Position numbers and translations under genes: made by a program. Source: an uncultured Curtobacterium sp. (GTDB lineage: Bacteria; Actinomycetota; Actinomycetes; Actinomycetales; Microbacteriaceae). Taken from it: DNA of 11,617 nt. The notes below the pieces were generated by a model. The model saw only the letters and a program-made list of their open reading frames with translations. It did no database searches and had not been told where the DNA came from. The stretch is taken from NCBI GenBank assembly GCA_913774725.1, contig CAJYIG010000215.1, positions 1 to 11,617 on the forward strand, read 5' to 3'. Positions 1 to 7,156 of this stretch are shown in pieces (positions within the stretch are counted from its first letter, which is position 1; every line of letters starts with the position of its first letter).

Positions 1-178
1 CATCGCGATGGGCACGATCAAGCCGAAGCCGTGGGTCGTCGACGGCGAGGTCCGCTCGCGCATGGTGACCACGATCGGCGCCTCGTTCGACCACCGGGTC
101 GTCGACGGCGACGTGGCATCGCGCTTCGTGCACGACATCGCCTCGGTGCTCGAGGAGCCCGCGCTCCTGCTGGACTGA
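1..178 (+). CDS. 2-oxoacid dehydrogenase E2 acyltransferase, C-terminal end (partial)
   Basis: This is the last 58 residues of a dihydrolipoamide acyltransferase (E2 subunit of a pyruvate, branched-chain or related 2-oxoacid dehydrogenase complex). The reading frame enters at base 2 and stops with TGA at 176-178. The decisive motif is DHRVVDGD, the catalytic HxxxDG signature of the E2 acyltransferase domain, preceded by the usual beta strand (MVTTIGASF) and followed by the C-terminal helix ending EEPALLLD. The E2 core moves the acyl group from lipoyl-lysine to coenzyme A. The lipoyl and E1/E3-binding domains lie outside the window, so pyruvate and branched-chain versions cannot be told apart. 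It is probably the last gene of its operon, because a hairpin and an independent gene follow. Confidence 0.93.
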   Translation, partial: IAMGTIKPKPWVVDGEVRSRMVTTIGASFDHRVVDGDVASRFVHDIASVLEEPALLLD

Positions 179-199
179 CGCTCGAGCGTCGGTCCCGGT

Positions 200-237
200 C
201 CGGCCCGGTGCTGCGGGATGCCGCAGTCCCCGGCCGG
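200..237 (+). terminator. Possible hairpin terminator after the E2 gene
   Basis: An interrupted inverted repeat lies 22 bp after the E2 stop. The inner stem CTGCGG (211-216) pairs perfectly with CCGCAG (221-226) around a four-base loop. An outer stem CCGGCC (200-205) pairs with GGCCGG (232-237) across an imperfect internal region. There is no T-tract, so this would be a non-canonical, actinobacterial-style terminator. The rest of 179-297 shows nothing convincing. Confidence 0.4.
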
Positions 238-297
238 ATCGCGCGGACGTCGCGTGGTGTCCACCCGCTTGTCGGCGGTCAGGGTGATGATCGGAGC

Positions 298-870
298 ATG
301 GCCCACCAGCTCCTGACCCCACAGCAGGAGATCCGGACGGATCGCCTGGTGCTGACACCGCTCACGCCCGCCGACATCGACGACGCGCACGCGGTCTTCT
401 CCGACGCGCGGACGTGGGAGCACCTGCCCGCCGGGCGCCACACCGACCGTGCGACGACGGTCGACCTGGTGCAGCGGAAGATCGGTGGCCGAGCCCGGCA
501 CGGACTGGCCTCGTGGACCGTCCGCACTGCCGACGGTGCCTACGTGGGGATCGGTGGCGTCGACATGACCGCGGCGGGGGTCTGGAACCTCGGCTACCGG
601 CTCGATCCAGCGGCGTGGGGGAAGGGGTTCGCGAGCGAGGTCGCGGCTGCAGCGGTCGACCAGGCGCACCGGACGGCGCCGTCCGCGCCCGTGACCGGCC
701 GGGTGCTGACGAACAACCCTGCGTCGGCCGCGGTGCTCCGGAAGGCCGGGCTGTCGCTCGTCTGGCAGGGGACGACGTCGGCGGTGACGCCGGACGGCGT
801 GCTCCGTCAGGTCTGGACCGACCACGAGCTCACCGACGACCAGTTCGCCTGGCTCGTCCGCAACGCCTGA
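298..870 (+). CDS. GNAT family N-acetyltransferase (RimJ/RimL type)
   Basis: A 190-residue protein of the GNAT superfamily, close to the RimJ/RimL (Acetyltransf_3) branch, which moves acetyl from acetyl-CoA to an amine. Family hallmarks are the N-terminal IRTDRLVLTPL strand, the acetyl-CoA pyrophosphate-binding stretch GYRLDPAAWGKGFASEV, and the late NNPASAAVLRKAGL motif before the last strands. The length is normal for a single-domain GNAT. The ATG at 298 is the best start: GGAG sits too close to it to be a good ribosome site, and the upstream extension of the open frame is arginine-rich and reads as noise. The substrate cannot be inferred. The gene stands alone, downstream of the E2 gene and convergent with the esterase gene, whose stop is 27 bp away. 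Confidence 0.88.
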   Translation: MAHQLLTPQQEIRTDRLVLTPLTPADIDDAHAVFSDARTWEHLPAGRHTDRATTVDLVQRKIGGRARHGLASWTVRTADGAYVGIGGVDMTAAGVWNLGYRLDPAAWGKGFASEVAAAAVDQAHRTAPSAPVTGRVLTNNPASAAVLRKAGLSLVWQGTTSAVTPDGVLRQVWTDHELTDDQFAWLVRNA

Positions 871-878
871 CCCGCACC

Positions 879-912
879 GGTCACCCCGCCGCCCTGGTCA
901 CCCCGCCGCGGC
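879..912. repeat. Short tandem duplication at the esterase 3' end
   Basis: The 13-base word GGTCACCCCGCCG occurs at 879-891 and again at 896-908, a period of 17 bp. The second copy contains the stop codon of the minus-strand esterase gene. The first copy fills most of the 27-bp gap to the convergent GNAT gene. It looks like a small slippage duplication. Confidence 0.6.
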
Positions 913-2178
913 GGACAACGCGTCCGCCAGCGGTCCGACGTCCTGCCGGAACGACCACTGCACGGTGTTCCAGTCGTGCCCGCTCCCCGGCGCCGACTCG
1001 ATCGACACGGTCGCCCCGGCCTTCCGCGCGGCCGCTCCGAGCTCCCGGGCGTTCTCGCTGAACTCCCGGTCGGCCGACCCCGCCGTCAGCCACAACGCGT
1101 GCCCGCCGAGCCCGTTCGCCCGCATCTGCGCGATCGGCGCCGCCGCACGCCAGCGGGCGACCGAGCCGCCGAACGCCTGGTCGGCGCTGTGCCGCGGTGA
1201 CTGGTCGATCGGCTGCAGCTCGCTCGACACCGCCAGCGCCGCGCCGAACTCGTCCGGGTGACCGGTGACGAACTGCATCGCGCAGGTCGCGCCCTGCGAG
1301 AACCCGGCGAGCCCCCAGGCCTTCCGGTCCTGCGTGGCCGGGAGGTTCGCGGTGATCCACGCCGGGACGTCCTGCGTGACGTAGGTCGCGACGTTCCCGA
1401 GCCGCGAGTCGACGCACATCGTGTTCCGGCCCGGCGCGGAGAGCTGGTCGACGCTCACCACGATGGGTGCGCGACCGTCGTGGGCGCGTGCGTAGGCGTC
1501 GAGCGGCTCGGCGAGGCGCCCGGCGGTGAACAGGTCACCCGGAGCGCCGGGCTGCCCCGAGAAGGCGAGGACGACCGGCAGCGGTCGGGGGTCGCGCACG
1601 AGCGCCGCGGGCGGGAGCCACACGACGGCCGGACGGGCGTCGAAGTGCGAGCGGGTGCCGGGGATCTCGACGGTGCGGACGATGCCAGCACCGGGCATCG
1701 TGTCCAGGGGTGCGGCGTCCGGGTCGTACGCCGGCCAGGGGTTGCTCTGCACGACGGTGCCGAGCGTCGGGTACTTGGCGAACTCCACGTTGATCCCGAG
1801 CGCGGGGACGAGGACCGCCGCCGGCACCAGGACGACGGCCAGCGTCCGGCGCCAGCGTCCGCCCTGCACGATCGCGGTGACGGCGAGCGCGAGAGCAGCC
1901 CCCGCGAACGCCACCCACATCTGCGTGACCGGGCTCAACGCGACGCCGAACAGGTCGACGACGTGCGTCAGGAACCAGCACACGGCCAGCAGGACGAGCG
2001 CGGCAGCGGCTGCGACGACGGCTCGGAGCCGCACGCGACGCCAGGCCGCGGGGGAGCGCCAGGACCGGACCGCCGGCAGCAGCACGACGAGTGCGAGCGC
2101 GACGAACGCCGCGTCGGCGGGGACGAGCTTCGACGGCGCCTGGAGCTGTGTGGCGAGCAGCCACTCGGTCGGACTCAC
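898..2178 (-). CDS. Membrane-anchored alpha/beta-hydrolase (esterase-D type), candidate aminoacyl-lipid hydrolase
   Basis: A 426-residue protein with about four N-terminal membrane segments (residues ~22-38, 52-72, 86-104, 112-129) followed by an alpha/beta-hydrolase domain of the putative-esterase (esterase D/mycolyltransferase-like) kind. The nucleophile elbow is GFSQG with Ser294. Asp370 (TAGSADREF) and His401 (GSGHDW) fit the rest of a catalytic triad. By topology the hydrolase domain probably faces outside. The GTG start at 2178 overlaps the TGA of the upstream MprF-like gene (GTGA), with no ribosome site of its own visible, so translation is probably coupled. The open frame continues far upstream, but that part is only a shadow of the MprF-like gene. 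Some bacteria pair an aminoacyl-phosphatidylglycerol synthase with a hydrolase that removes the amino acid. That role is an inference from context here; an unrelated envelope or lipid esterase is the alternative. Confidence 0.87.
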   Translation of the reverse strand: MSPTEWLLATQLQAPSKLVPADAAFVALALVVLLPAVRSWRSPAAWRRVRLRAVVAAAAALVLLAVCWFLTHVVDLFGVALSPVTQMWVAFAGAALALAVTAIVQGGRWRRTLAVVLVPAAVLVPALGINVEFAKYPTLGTVVQSNPWPAYDPDAAPLDTMPGAGIVRTVEIPGTRSHFDARPAVVWLPPAALVRDPRPLPVVLAFSGQPGAPGDLFTAGRLAEPLDAYARAHDGRAPIVVSVDQLSAPGRNTMCVDSRLGNVATYVTQDVPAWITANLPATQDRKAWGLAGFSQGATCAMQFVTGHPDEFGAALAVSSELQPIDQSPRHSADQAFGGSVARWRAAAPIAQMRANGLGGHALWLTAGSADREFSENARELGAAARKAGATVSIESAPGSGHDWNTVQWSFRQDVGPLADALSAAAG

Positions 2179-4295
2179 GAGCGGGCGTCGGCCCCGGCCC
2201 GCGCTGCACCGTCCCCGGAGCCCGCCGTCGGACCGGCCCCGGAGCGCTCCGCCGCCGCCGACACGTGCGCCTGCCGGAGTGCCCACAGGTGCTTCGGCCG
2301 GAGCCCGGGCACGTACGCCCCGGCGAGGGCCCGGCCCACGCGCGGCACCTGCAGGGCCGACGGCACGACCAGCCAGAGCGGCTCGTGCCGGGCGCCGAAC
2401 TTCTCCTTGAAGCGCTGCAGCGAGCGGCAGCCGTACACCGGCTCGAGCACCCGGGCGCGCAGCCGCGCCCCGTGCGTGACGAGCGGACCGGCGCCGGCGT
2501 GCACGGCGAGCGGCGTGCCGGACAGGCTGATCGTGCGGAGCCCGGCCTCGCGGGCGCGCAGGGCGGTCCGGGCGATGAGGAACTCCATCACACCGGGCAT
2601 CCCGTCGTCGCCACGGCGCATCACGTCGAGGGTGTAGCCGACCAGGGCGCCGTGCTCGTGCACGGGCAGCCAGCTCGTCACCGCGTCGACGCGACCGTCC
2701 GCCGTGACCGCGAGCACCAGCCGCACCTCGGGGTCGTCGAGCTCGCGCAGTCCGCCGAGCGTGAAGCCCATCTCGGGCAGGCGTCGGTCCGCAGCCCAGC
2801 GGGAGCACACGGCCTCGACCTGGGCACGCCGGTCGGGGTCGAGGGCGTCGAAGGTGGTCCACTCGTCGCGGACGCCCTCGCGGTCGGCGCGGTTCGACGC
2901 CGTCCGCAGGTCCTGCCGCTTCTTCCCGCGCAGGTCGAACGTGTCGAGGTCGAGCACGCACTCCACCCCGACGGGCAGCGCCGTCCAGCCCTCCGCCACC
3001 AGCAGCTCGCGGACCGGCTCGTGCACGCTGGTGAACGCCGGTGTCCAGCCGTTCCGCTCGCAGGACGCGGTGAAGGCGGCGAGCACCGCGGCACGGTCCT
3101 CGGCGGCGCAGGCGGGGTCGGAGACCGTGAGTGCCACGGTCCCGCGCACCCGGTACGCCACCGCACCACGGCCCTCCGGGTCGGTCCAGGTGGCGTTGCC
3201 CTGCCACGTGCCCATGTGGCCGAGGGAGCCCGCGTCGCCGCGACGCAGCATCCCGCGGTACTCCTCGCTGCAGTCGGTCGCGGCCCGGAAGCGCGCGCGG
3301 ACGAGCCGCTCGCGCAGCAGCACGACGGCGAGCAGCACGGCGGCGGGCACCAGCCAGGCACCGAGCAGCGTCACCTGCCACTCGACGGCGTCGAGTCCGA
3401 GTCCGTGCCACTGCACGTCGCCGCCGGAGAGCGGCTCGAGCAGGAAGACGTCCGACAGCACCGCCGTCAGCGTCACCAGGACGGCCGCGGCGAGCACGAC
3501 CCCCGCGCGTCGGCCGCGCTGCACGAGCCATGCCGACCCGAGCAGCAGGACACCGACGGCGACGGTCGCGCGGTCGCTCATCGCGTCGGCGAACGGCGAG
3601 AGGACCCCGTCCGGGTCCGGCACGACGAGCGTCACGAGGGTCCCGGCGCCGAGCGCCGCGAGCGCGCCGACGACCACGGTGCGCGGGTTCCGCAGGGCGG
3701 GGTGCGTCGTCCGCGGGGACGCGGTGGACGGACGGGAGGCCCGGCGCACCACGACCGCACCGGCCGCGGTCCCGAACAGGGTCGCCAGGGCCCGTGCCAG
3801 GTCCGACCCGTGGCCGGCGAACAGCACGAGGGTGAGGACGACGGTCCAGAGCACGGCGCGGACGCGGTGCCGTCGCTGCTCGGGCATCGTCGCCGACGCC
3901 GCTCCGAGCAGGGCGGTGGCCACGATCGACGGGGCGAACAGCGGTTCACCCGCTGCCGCCTCGGCGTGCGCCTCGCCCGCCGCCTGGCCGACGGCGACCG
4001 CGAGCAGGGTCACGAGCACCGCGAGTGCCGGAGCGGCGACCCCGACGACGACGGTCCGGACCGATCCGAGCGCGCGCTCCGCGAGGACGACCGCGAGCAC
4101 GACGGCGCCGAGCGCGAGCAGTGCGACGGGCGGGTGGTGCGGGAAGTCGGGTTCCGCGTGGGCGATCCGGGCGGAGACGACGAGCACGACCGCGGCGACG
4201 GCGGTGGCCACGGAGACCGGTGCGCGTCGGAGGTGTGCGAGGAGGGATGCGGGTGCCACGGTGTCATCCCACCGCACTCGGCGCCGCTGCCGCAT
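2175..4295 (-). CDS. MprF-like aminoacyl-lipid synthase with N-terminal membrane domain (DUF2156)
   Basis: A 706-residue protein in two parts. Residues ~28-330 hold roughly ten hydrophobic membrane segments. Residues ~335-650 form the C-terminal phosphatidylglycerol lysyltransferase-like domain (DUF2156, two GNAT-like folds). Recognisable pieces are GKKRQDLRTASNRADREG (457-474), the region from DVMRRG to MEFLIARTALRAREAG (557-585), and YGCRSLQRFKEKFGARHEPLW (621-641). Family members transfer an amino acid from aminoacyl-tRNA to phosphatidylglycerol or diacylglycerol and so make the membrane surface more positive. The amino acid and lipid cannot be read from sequence. The ATG at 4295 has only a weak ribosome site; a GTG at 4259 (residue 13) follows GGTGGGA at good spacing and is a credible alternative start. 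The gene lies 54 bp after the histidine kinase gene and overlaps the esterase gene by four bases, so all belong to one unit. Confidence 0.9.
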   Translation of the reverse strand: MRQRRRVRWDDTVAPASLLAHLRRAPVSVATAVAAVVLVVSARIAHAEPDFPHHPPVALLALGAVVLAVVLAERALGSVRTVVVGVAAPALAVLVTLLAVAVGQAAGEAHAEAAAGEPLFAPSIVATALLGAASATMPEQRRHRVRAVLWTVVLTLVLFAGHGSDLARALATLFGTAAGAVVVRRASRPSTASPRTTHPALRNPRTVVVGALAALGAGTLVTLVVPDPDGVLSPFADAMSDRATVAVGVLLLGSAWLVQRGRRAGVVLAAAVLVTLTAVLSDVFLLEPLSGGDVQWHGLGLDAVEWQVTLLGAWLVPAAVLLAVVLLRERLVRARFRAATDCSEEYRGMLRRGDAGSLGHMGTWQGNATWTDPEGRGAVAYRVRGTVALTVSDPACAAEDRAAVLAAFTASCERNGWTPAFTSVHEPVRELLVAEGWTALPVGVECVLDLDTFDLRGKKRQDLRTASNRADREGVRDEWTTFDALDPDRRAQVEAVCSRWAADRRLPEMGFTLGGLRELDDPEVRLVLAVTADGRVDAVTSWLPVHEHGALVGYTLDVMRRGDDGMPGVMEFLIARTALRAREAGLRTISLSGTPLAVHAGAGPLVTHGARLRARVLEPVYGCRSLQRFKEKFGARHEPLWLVVPSALQVPRVGRALAGAYVPGLRPKHLWALRQAHVSAAAERSGAGPTAGSGDGAARAGADARS

Positions 4296-4317
4296 CGGAC
4301 CGCGGGGTGGATCCCGG

Positions 4318-4331
4318 TGGCCGATCGGCCA
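4318..4331. repeat. Perfect 14-bp palindrome between kinase and MprF-like gene
   Basis: TGGCCGATCGGCCA is perfectly self-complementary and lies in the 54-bp gap between the histidine kinase stop and the MprF-like start on the minus strand. It could be a protein-binding site or a small intercistronic hairpin. No promoter elements are evident beside it. In such GC-rich DNA a chance occurrence is possible. Confidence 0.4.
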
Positions 4332-4349
4332 TCCGGTGTCCTCCGATCG

Positions 4350-5561
4350 TCAACGCGAGGCCGAGGCCGGAGCGGGGACGTGCTCGACGGGCACGCGGAG
4401 GTGCAGGGCGAACCCGTCGCCGGGCTGTGGGCCGGACTCCAGGCGCCCACCGAGGAGCGACGCCCGTTCCCCGAGTCCGATGAGCCCCAGCCCGGACCCG
4501 GGGAGCTCGAGCCGGTCGGCGCGCGCGGGGCCGTTCACGAGGTCGACGAGCACCTGGTCGCCGTGCAGCCGACCGCTGATCCGGACGACGGCGCCGGGGG
4601 CGTGCTTCCGGACGTTCGTCAGGCCCTCCTGCACGAAGCGGTAGACGGCGCGCTGCACGGGCAGCGGCAGGCTCTCGGGCAGGTCGACGGCGACCTCGGT
4701 CTCGAGCCCGCTCGCCGCGACGAGCCGGGGCAGGTCGGCCAGCACGGGCTGCGGTGCCATCTCGCGGTCGGTGCCGCCGGAGGCCCGGAGCACCTGGACC
4801 ATCTCGCGCAGCTCCTGCAGCGTCACGACGCACAGCTGCCGGATCGTCCGCGCGAACGCCCGCTCCTGCTCGTCGCGCCCGGCCATCTGCACGCCACCGG
4901 CCTGCACGGCGATCAGGGTCACCTGGTGCGACACCACGTCGTGCATCTCGCGGGCGAGCAGGGCACGTTCACGGGAGAGCGCGACCTCGGCGGCCCGGCG
5001 GCGTTCCTCGGCGCGCGAGGCCCCGAGCTCCGCGATCCGGTCGACCAGGACGGCCCGGGTCCGCACGAGCAGCCCGATCGCGAGCGGGCCGAGCGCGAAG
5101 ATGAGGGCGTAGACGACCGACACGACGACCTCGTCGAACTGCTGGGGAGGGCCGACGACGAAGCCGCTGAACCCGACGAACTGCACGACGGCGGCGACGA
5201 GCATCAGCCACCGCCGGTCGGTGCGCTCGCCGAGCGTGAAGAGCGCGATGCTCGCCGCGACGACGCCGGAGCCGATGAACAGGCCGGGCATCGTGAGCGC
5301 GAAGGCGAGGACGGGCAGGCGTCGACGGAGGACGAGCGCGCCGGCCGCGACGAGCGACAGCGTGATCTCGGTCGTCGTGGCGCCCGCGATGTCGAGCACG
5401 GCGTCGACGACCGCGGCGGTGAGGAAGAGCGCATCGACCAGCCACCAGGGGGCGGGGTGGGCGCGCGCGCGACGGAGGCCGGCGTCGACGAGTGCGTCGA
5501 GCCTTCCGTCCGTCCGCTGCAGCAGGCGACGGAGGCGACCGGCGGTGGTCGGATCAGCCAT
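4350..5561 (-). CDS. Sensor histidine kinase, HPK7 (NarL/DesK-like) type
   Basis: A 403-residue membrane kinase. The N-terminal half carries about five hydrophobic segments between residues ~40 and 166 with short loops, so there is no sizeable extracellular sensor domain; such kinases are thought to sense the membrane itself or a partner protein. A short charged coiled linker (~170-200, rich in R/E/A) leads to the HisKA_3 dimerisation domain with EMHDVVSHQ, where His207 is the expected phosphorylated residue. The HATPase domain has the N-box QEGLTNVRKHA (311-321) and the glycine-rich GSGLGLIGLGERA (356-368). The middle motif reads LVDLVNGPAR rather than a textbook DxGxG, a common variation in this family. 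The start overlaps the end of the response regulator gene by 8 bp, so the two are co-translated partners. Confidence 0.95.
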   Translation of the reverse strand: MADPTTAGRLRRLLQRTDGRLDALVDAGLRRARAHPAPWWLVDALFLTAAVVDAVLDIAGATTTEITLSLVAAGALVLRRRLPVLAFALTMPGLFIGSGVVAASIALFTLGERTDRRWLMLVAAVVQFVGFSGFVVGPPQQFDEVVVSVVYALIFALGPLAIGLLVRTRAVLVDRIAELGASRAEERRRAAEVALSRERALLAREMHDVVSHQVTLIAVQAGGVQMAGRDEQERAFARTIRQLCVVTLQELREMVQVLRASGGTDREMAPQPVLADLPRLVAASGLETEVAVDLPESLPLPVQRAVYRFVQEGLTNVRKHAPGAVVRISGRLHGDQVLVDLVNGPARADRLELPGSGLGLIGLGERASLLGGRLESGPQPGDGFALHLRVPVEHVPAPASASR

Positions 5562-6189
5562 CGAGCAGCCCGGCCTCCGCCGCGCGGAGCGCGAGCTGGA
5601 CCCGCGTGGTGACGCCGAACGCGGCGAGGAGGGCGCGGACGTCCTCCTTGACGGTGCCGGTGCTGACGCCGATGCGCTGGCCGATCTCGGGGTTGCTGGC
5701 GCCCTCGGCGACGAGCCGCACCACGGTGTGCTCCCGCTCGGACAGCTCCGGCGCCGGGGTCGACGGCCGGAGGGCGAAGAGCCGGGTCCGGTCCACGCCC
5801 GGTGCCAGGACGATGCCGCCGCGGGCGAGCGCCCGGACGTACTCGGCGAGCGACTCGGGGTCGGTGTCCTTGAGCAGGAAGCCCGCGGCCCCGGACTCCA
5901 TCGCCCGGGCGACCACCTGGGTGTCGGTGTCGAACGTCGTCAGCATCGCGACGGCCGGGGGCTCGGGCAGCTGCCGGAGCGCGGCGAGCACCTCGAGCCC
6001 GTTCACCCGCGGCATGCGGACGTCGAGCAGGACCACGTCGGGGGCGTGCCGGCGCACGGTCTCGACCGCGTCGACGTCACCGCTCGTGGCGACGACGTCG
6101 ATGTCCGCCGCCGCGCCGAGGATGAGTTCGAACCCGTACCGGACGAGCGTCTCGTCGTCCACGATCACCACCGAGGTCACGCGCGTCAT
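5554..6189 (-). CDS. NarL/FixJ-family response regulator with LuxR-type DNA-binding domain
   Basis: A 211-residue regulator. The receiver domain (1-~120) has the acidic pair DD at 11-12, phosphoacceptor Asp56 in LLDVRMP, the TTFD switch region (84-87) and conserved Lys107 in LLKD. The C-terminal LuxR helix-turn-helix (LSERE to about residue 193) includes NPEIGQRIGVSTGTVKEDV. It is the partner of the kinase encoded immediately downstream, which starts before this gene ends. ATG at 6189 gives the usual N-terminus (MTRVTSVVIVDDE); the open frame runs 35 codons further, but that extension has no domain character and crosses the promoter region of the GntR gene. It is the first gene of the minus-strand unit and likely regulates itself and the MprF-like/esterase pair; the target is inferred from operon structure only. 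Confidence 0.95.
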   Translation of the reverse strand: MTRVTSVVIVDDETLVRYGFELILGAAADIDVVATSGDVDAVETVRRHAPDVVLLDVRMPRVNGLEVLAALRQLPEPPAVAMLTTFDTDTQVVARAMESGAAGFLLKDTDPESLAEYVRALARGGIVLAPGVDRTRLFALRPSTPAPELSEREHTVVRLVAEGASNPEIGQRIGVSTGTVKEDVRALLAAFGVTTRVQLALRAAEAGLLDG

Positions 6190-6201
6190 CTTGTCACGGC
6201 G

Positions 6202-6230
6202 TTGGCTTCTCGCATCCTGATCACTACTGT
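6202..6230 (+). promoter_or_regulatory. Predicted promoter of the GntR regulator gene
   Basis: A -35-like TTGGCT (6202-6207) and -10-like TACTGT (6225-6230) are separated by 17 bp, predicting transcription from about 6237. That is just ahead of the operator-like sequence and about 75 bp before the start codon. An inverted repeat TCAC-TACT-GTGA (6221-6232) overlaps the -10 box. Confidence 0.5.
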
Positions 6231-6237
6231 GAGGACC

Positions 6238-6251
6238 ACTGGTCATGTCCG
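6238..6251. promoter_or_regulatory. Predicted operator O1 for the GntR/DasR-like regulator (autoregulation)
   Basis: ACTGGTCATGTCCG differs by one base from the sequence at 7925-7938 in the PTS control region. It resembles the dre site of Streptomyces DasR (TGGTC-two bases-GACCA architecture). It starts eight bases after the predicted -10 box of the GntR gene, where bound repressor would block transcription. The site also lies upstream of the divergent response regulator gene, which it could influence. Confidence 0.6.
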
Positions 6252-6311
6252 CGCAGGACCAGCTGGGCGGCGACCGCCCCGAGTCGACGAGCACCGGAGC
6301 ACGAGGACCGC

Positions 6312-7046
6312 ATGACGAGCCGCATCACCGAGGGGGCCGAGCCGAAGCACCAGCAGCTCCGGCGCATCCTGCTCGACCTCGCGACCACCCGGCTGGCACC
6401 CGGCGCGGCGATCCCCTCGGAACGGCAGCTCATCGCCGAGTACGGGGTCTCCCGGATCACGGTCCGAGAGGCCCTCGGGCAGCTCGTCAACGAGGGCTAC
6501 CTCGAGCGCGTGCGCGGCAAGGGCACCTTCGTGGCGCACCGACCCGTGCAGTCCACCCTGCACCTGGCGTCCTTCACCGAGGAGATGCGGGCGCTCGGGC
6601 ACGTCCCGACGACCGTCGTGCTCGTCCGCGAGGAGCGGGTCCCACCGGCCGACACCGTGGCGGCGCTGCGGCTCGACGCCGGGGACACCGCGTACCACCT
6701 CAAGCGTCTGCGCATGGCGGACGGGGCGCCGGTGTCCGTCGACGACGCGTGGCTGTCGGCGGCGGCGTTCCCGGGGCTCCTCGACCAGGACCTGTCCGGG
6801 TCGGTGTACTCGCTCGCGGCCGACACGTACGGCACGCCCATCGACCGAGCGCAGCAGACGGTGGCGGCGAAGCCGGCGGCCGACGACGTCGCGACGCTCC
6901 TCGGGACGCGGACCGGGGCGCCGCTGCTCGAGTTCGACCGCGTGTCGTTCGCGGCGGACCGGCCGGTCGAGCACGCCCGCTCGTGGTACCGGTCGGACCG
7001 CTACCGGGTGCAGATGGAGGTCACCGCCCGCCGCCCGGCCGCGTAG
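6312..7046 (+). CDS. GntR-family regulator with UTRA domain, DasR/NagR-like
   Basis: A 244-residue HutC-subfamily GntR regulator. The winged helix (about 12-75) includes PSERQLIAEYGVSRITVREAL and the wing LERVRGKGTFV. The UTRA effector domain (about 85-235) contains SFTEEMRALGHVP, YHLKRLRMADGAP and the late HARSWYRSDRYRVQME. In the DasR/NagR group this domain binds phosphorylated amino sugars such as glucosamine-6-phosphate, which release the protein from DNA. A GAGGA ribosome site sits four bases before ATG 6312. Two near-identical operator sequences, one before this gene and one in the EIIB/EIIC divergent region, point to autoregulation and control of the adjacent N-acetylglucosamine PTS. 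The ligand is inferred from family and context. Confidence 0.92.
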   Translation: MTSRITEGAEPKHQQLRRILLDLATTRLAPGAAIPSERQLIAEYGVSRITVREALGQLVNEGYLERVRGKGTFVAHRPVQSTLHLASFTEEMRALGHVPTTVVLVREERVPPADTVAALRLDAGDTAYHLKRLRMADGAPVSVDDAWLSAAAFPGLLDQDLSGSVYSLAADTYGTPIDRAQQTVAAKPAADDVATLLGTRTGAPLLEFDRVSFAADRPVEHARSWYRSDRYRVQMEVTARRPAA

Positions 7047-7055
7047 CCGGGCGGC
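7030..7055 (+). terminator. Hairpin across the GntR stop codon
   Basis: GCCGCCCGGC (7030-7039) and GCCGGGCGGC (7046-7055) form a perfect 10-bp stem around a six-base loop. The TAG stop codon (7044-7046) sits at the loop edge. No T-tract follows, so termination is plausible but not certain. The structure is symmetric and could also stop read-through from the convergent EIIA gene. Confidence 0.5.
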
Positions 7056-7076
7056 CTCGAGCCCGCCGTGGTCTGT

Positions 7077-7133
7077 TCCGCGAAAGCGACAGGCTGCGCC
7101 CGGAAGTACGTGGAGGTCTGTCGCGTTCGCGGA
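7077..7133. repeat. 16-bp inverted repeat between convergent GntR and EIIA genes
   Basis: TCCGCGAAAGCGACAG (7077-7092) and CTGTCGCGTTCGCGGA (7118-7133) are complementary at 15 of 16 positions, separated by 25 bp. The pair fills most of the 110-bp gap between two convergent genes. It may act as a bidirectional terminator, or be one copy of a dispersed intergenic repeat (REP/MITE-like). Only one copy is in this window. Confidence 0.6.
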
Positions 7134-7156
7134 GGACTCCGAGCCGAGTCCGCGCG

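Noticed and set aside
2179..3531. Upstream extension of the esterase reading frame
   Set aside because: It lies entirely within the MprF-like gene in another frame and is arginine/alanine noise. The GTG at 2178 overlapping the synthase stop is the natural start.
2091..5612. Very long plus-strand open frame (over 1100 codons) opposite the MprF-like and kinase genes
   Set aside because: Its product is dominated by D, E, G, H, R and Q with no recognisable fold, and it lies antisense to two clear gene families. It is a GC-rich shadow.
6234..6244. GACCA-C-TGGTC palindrome next to operator O1 as an independent operator
   Set aside because: Its arms are in the reverse order of the dre site and it has no match in the PTS control region. 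The ACTGGTCATGWCCG reading is shared by both regions and is preferred.
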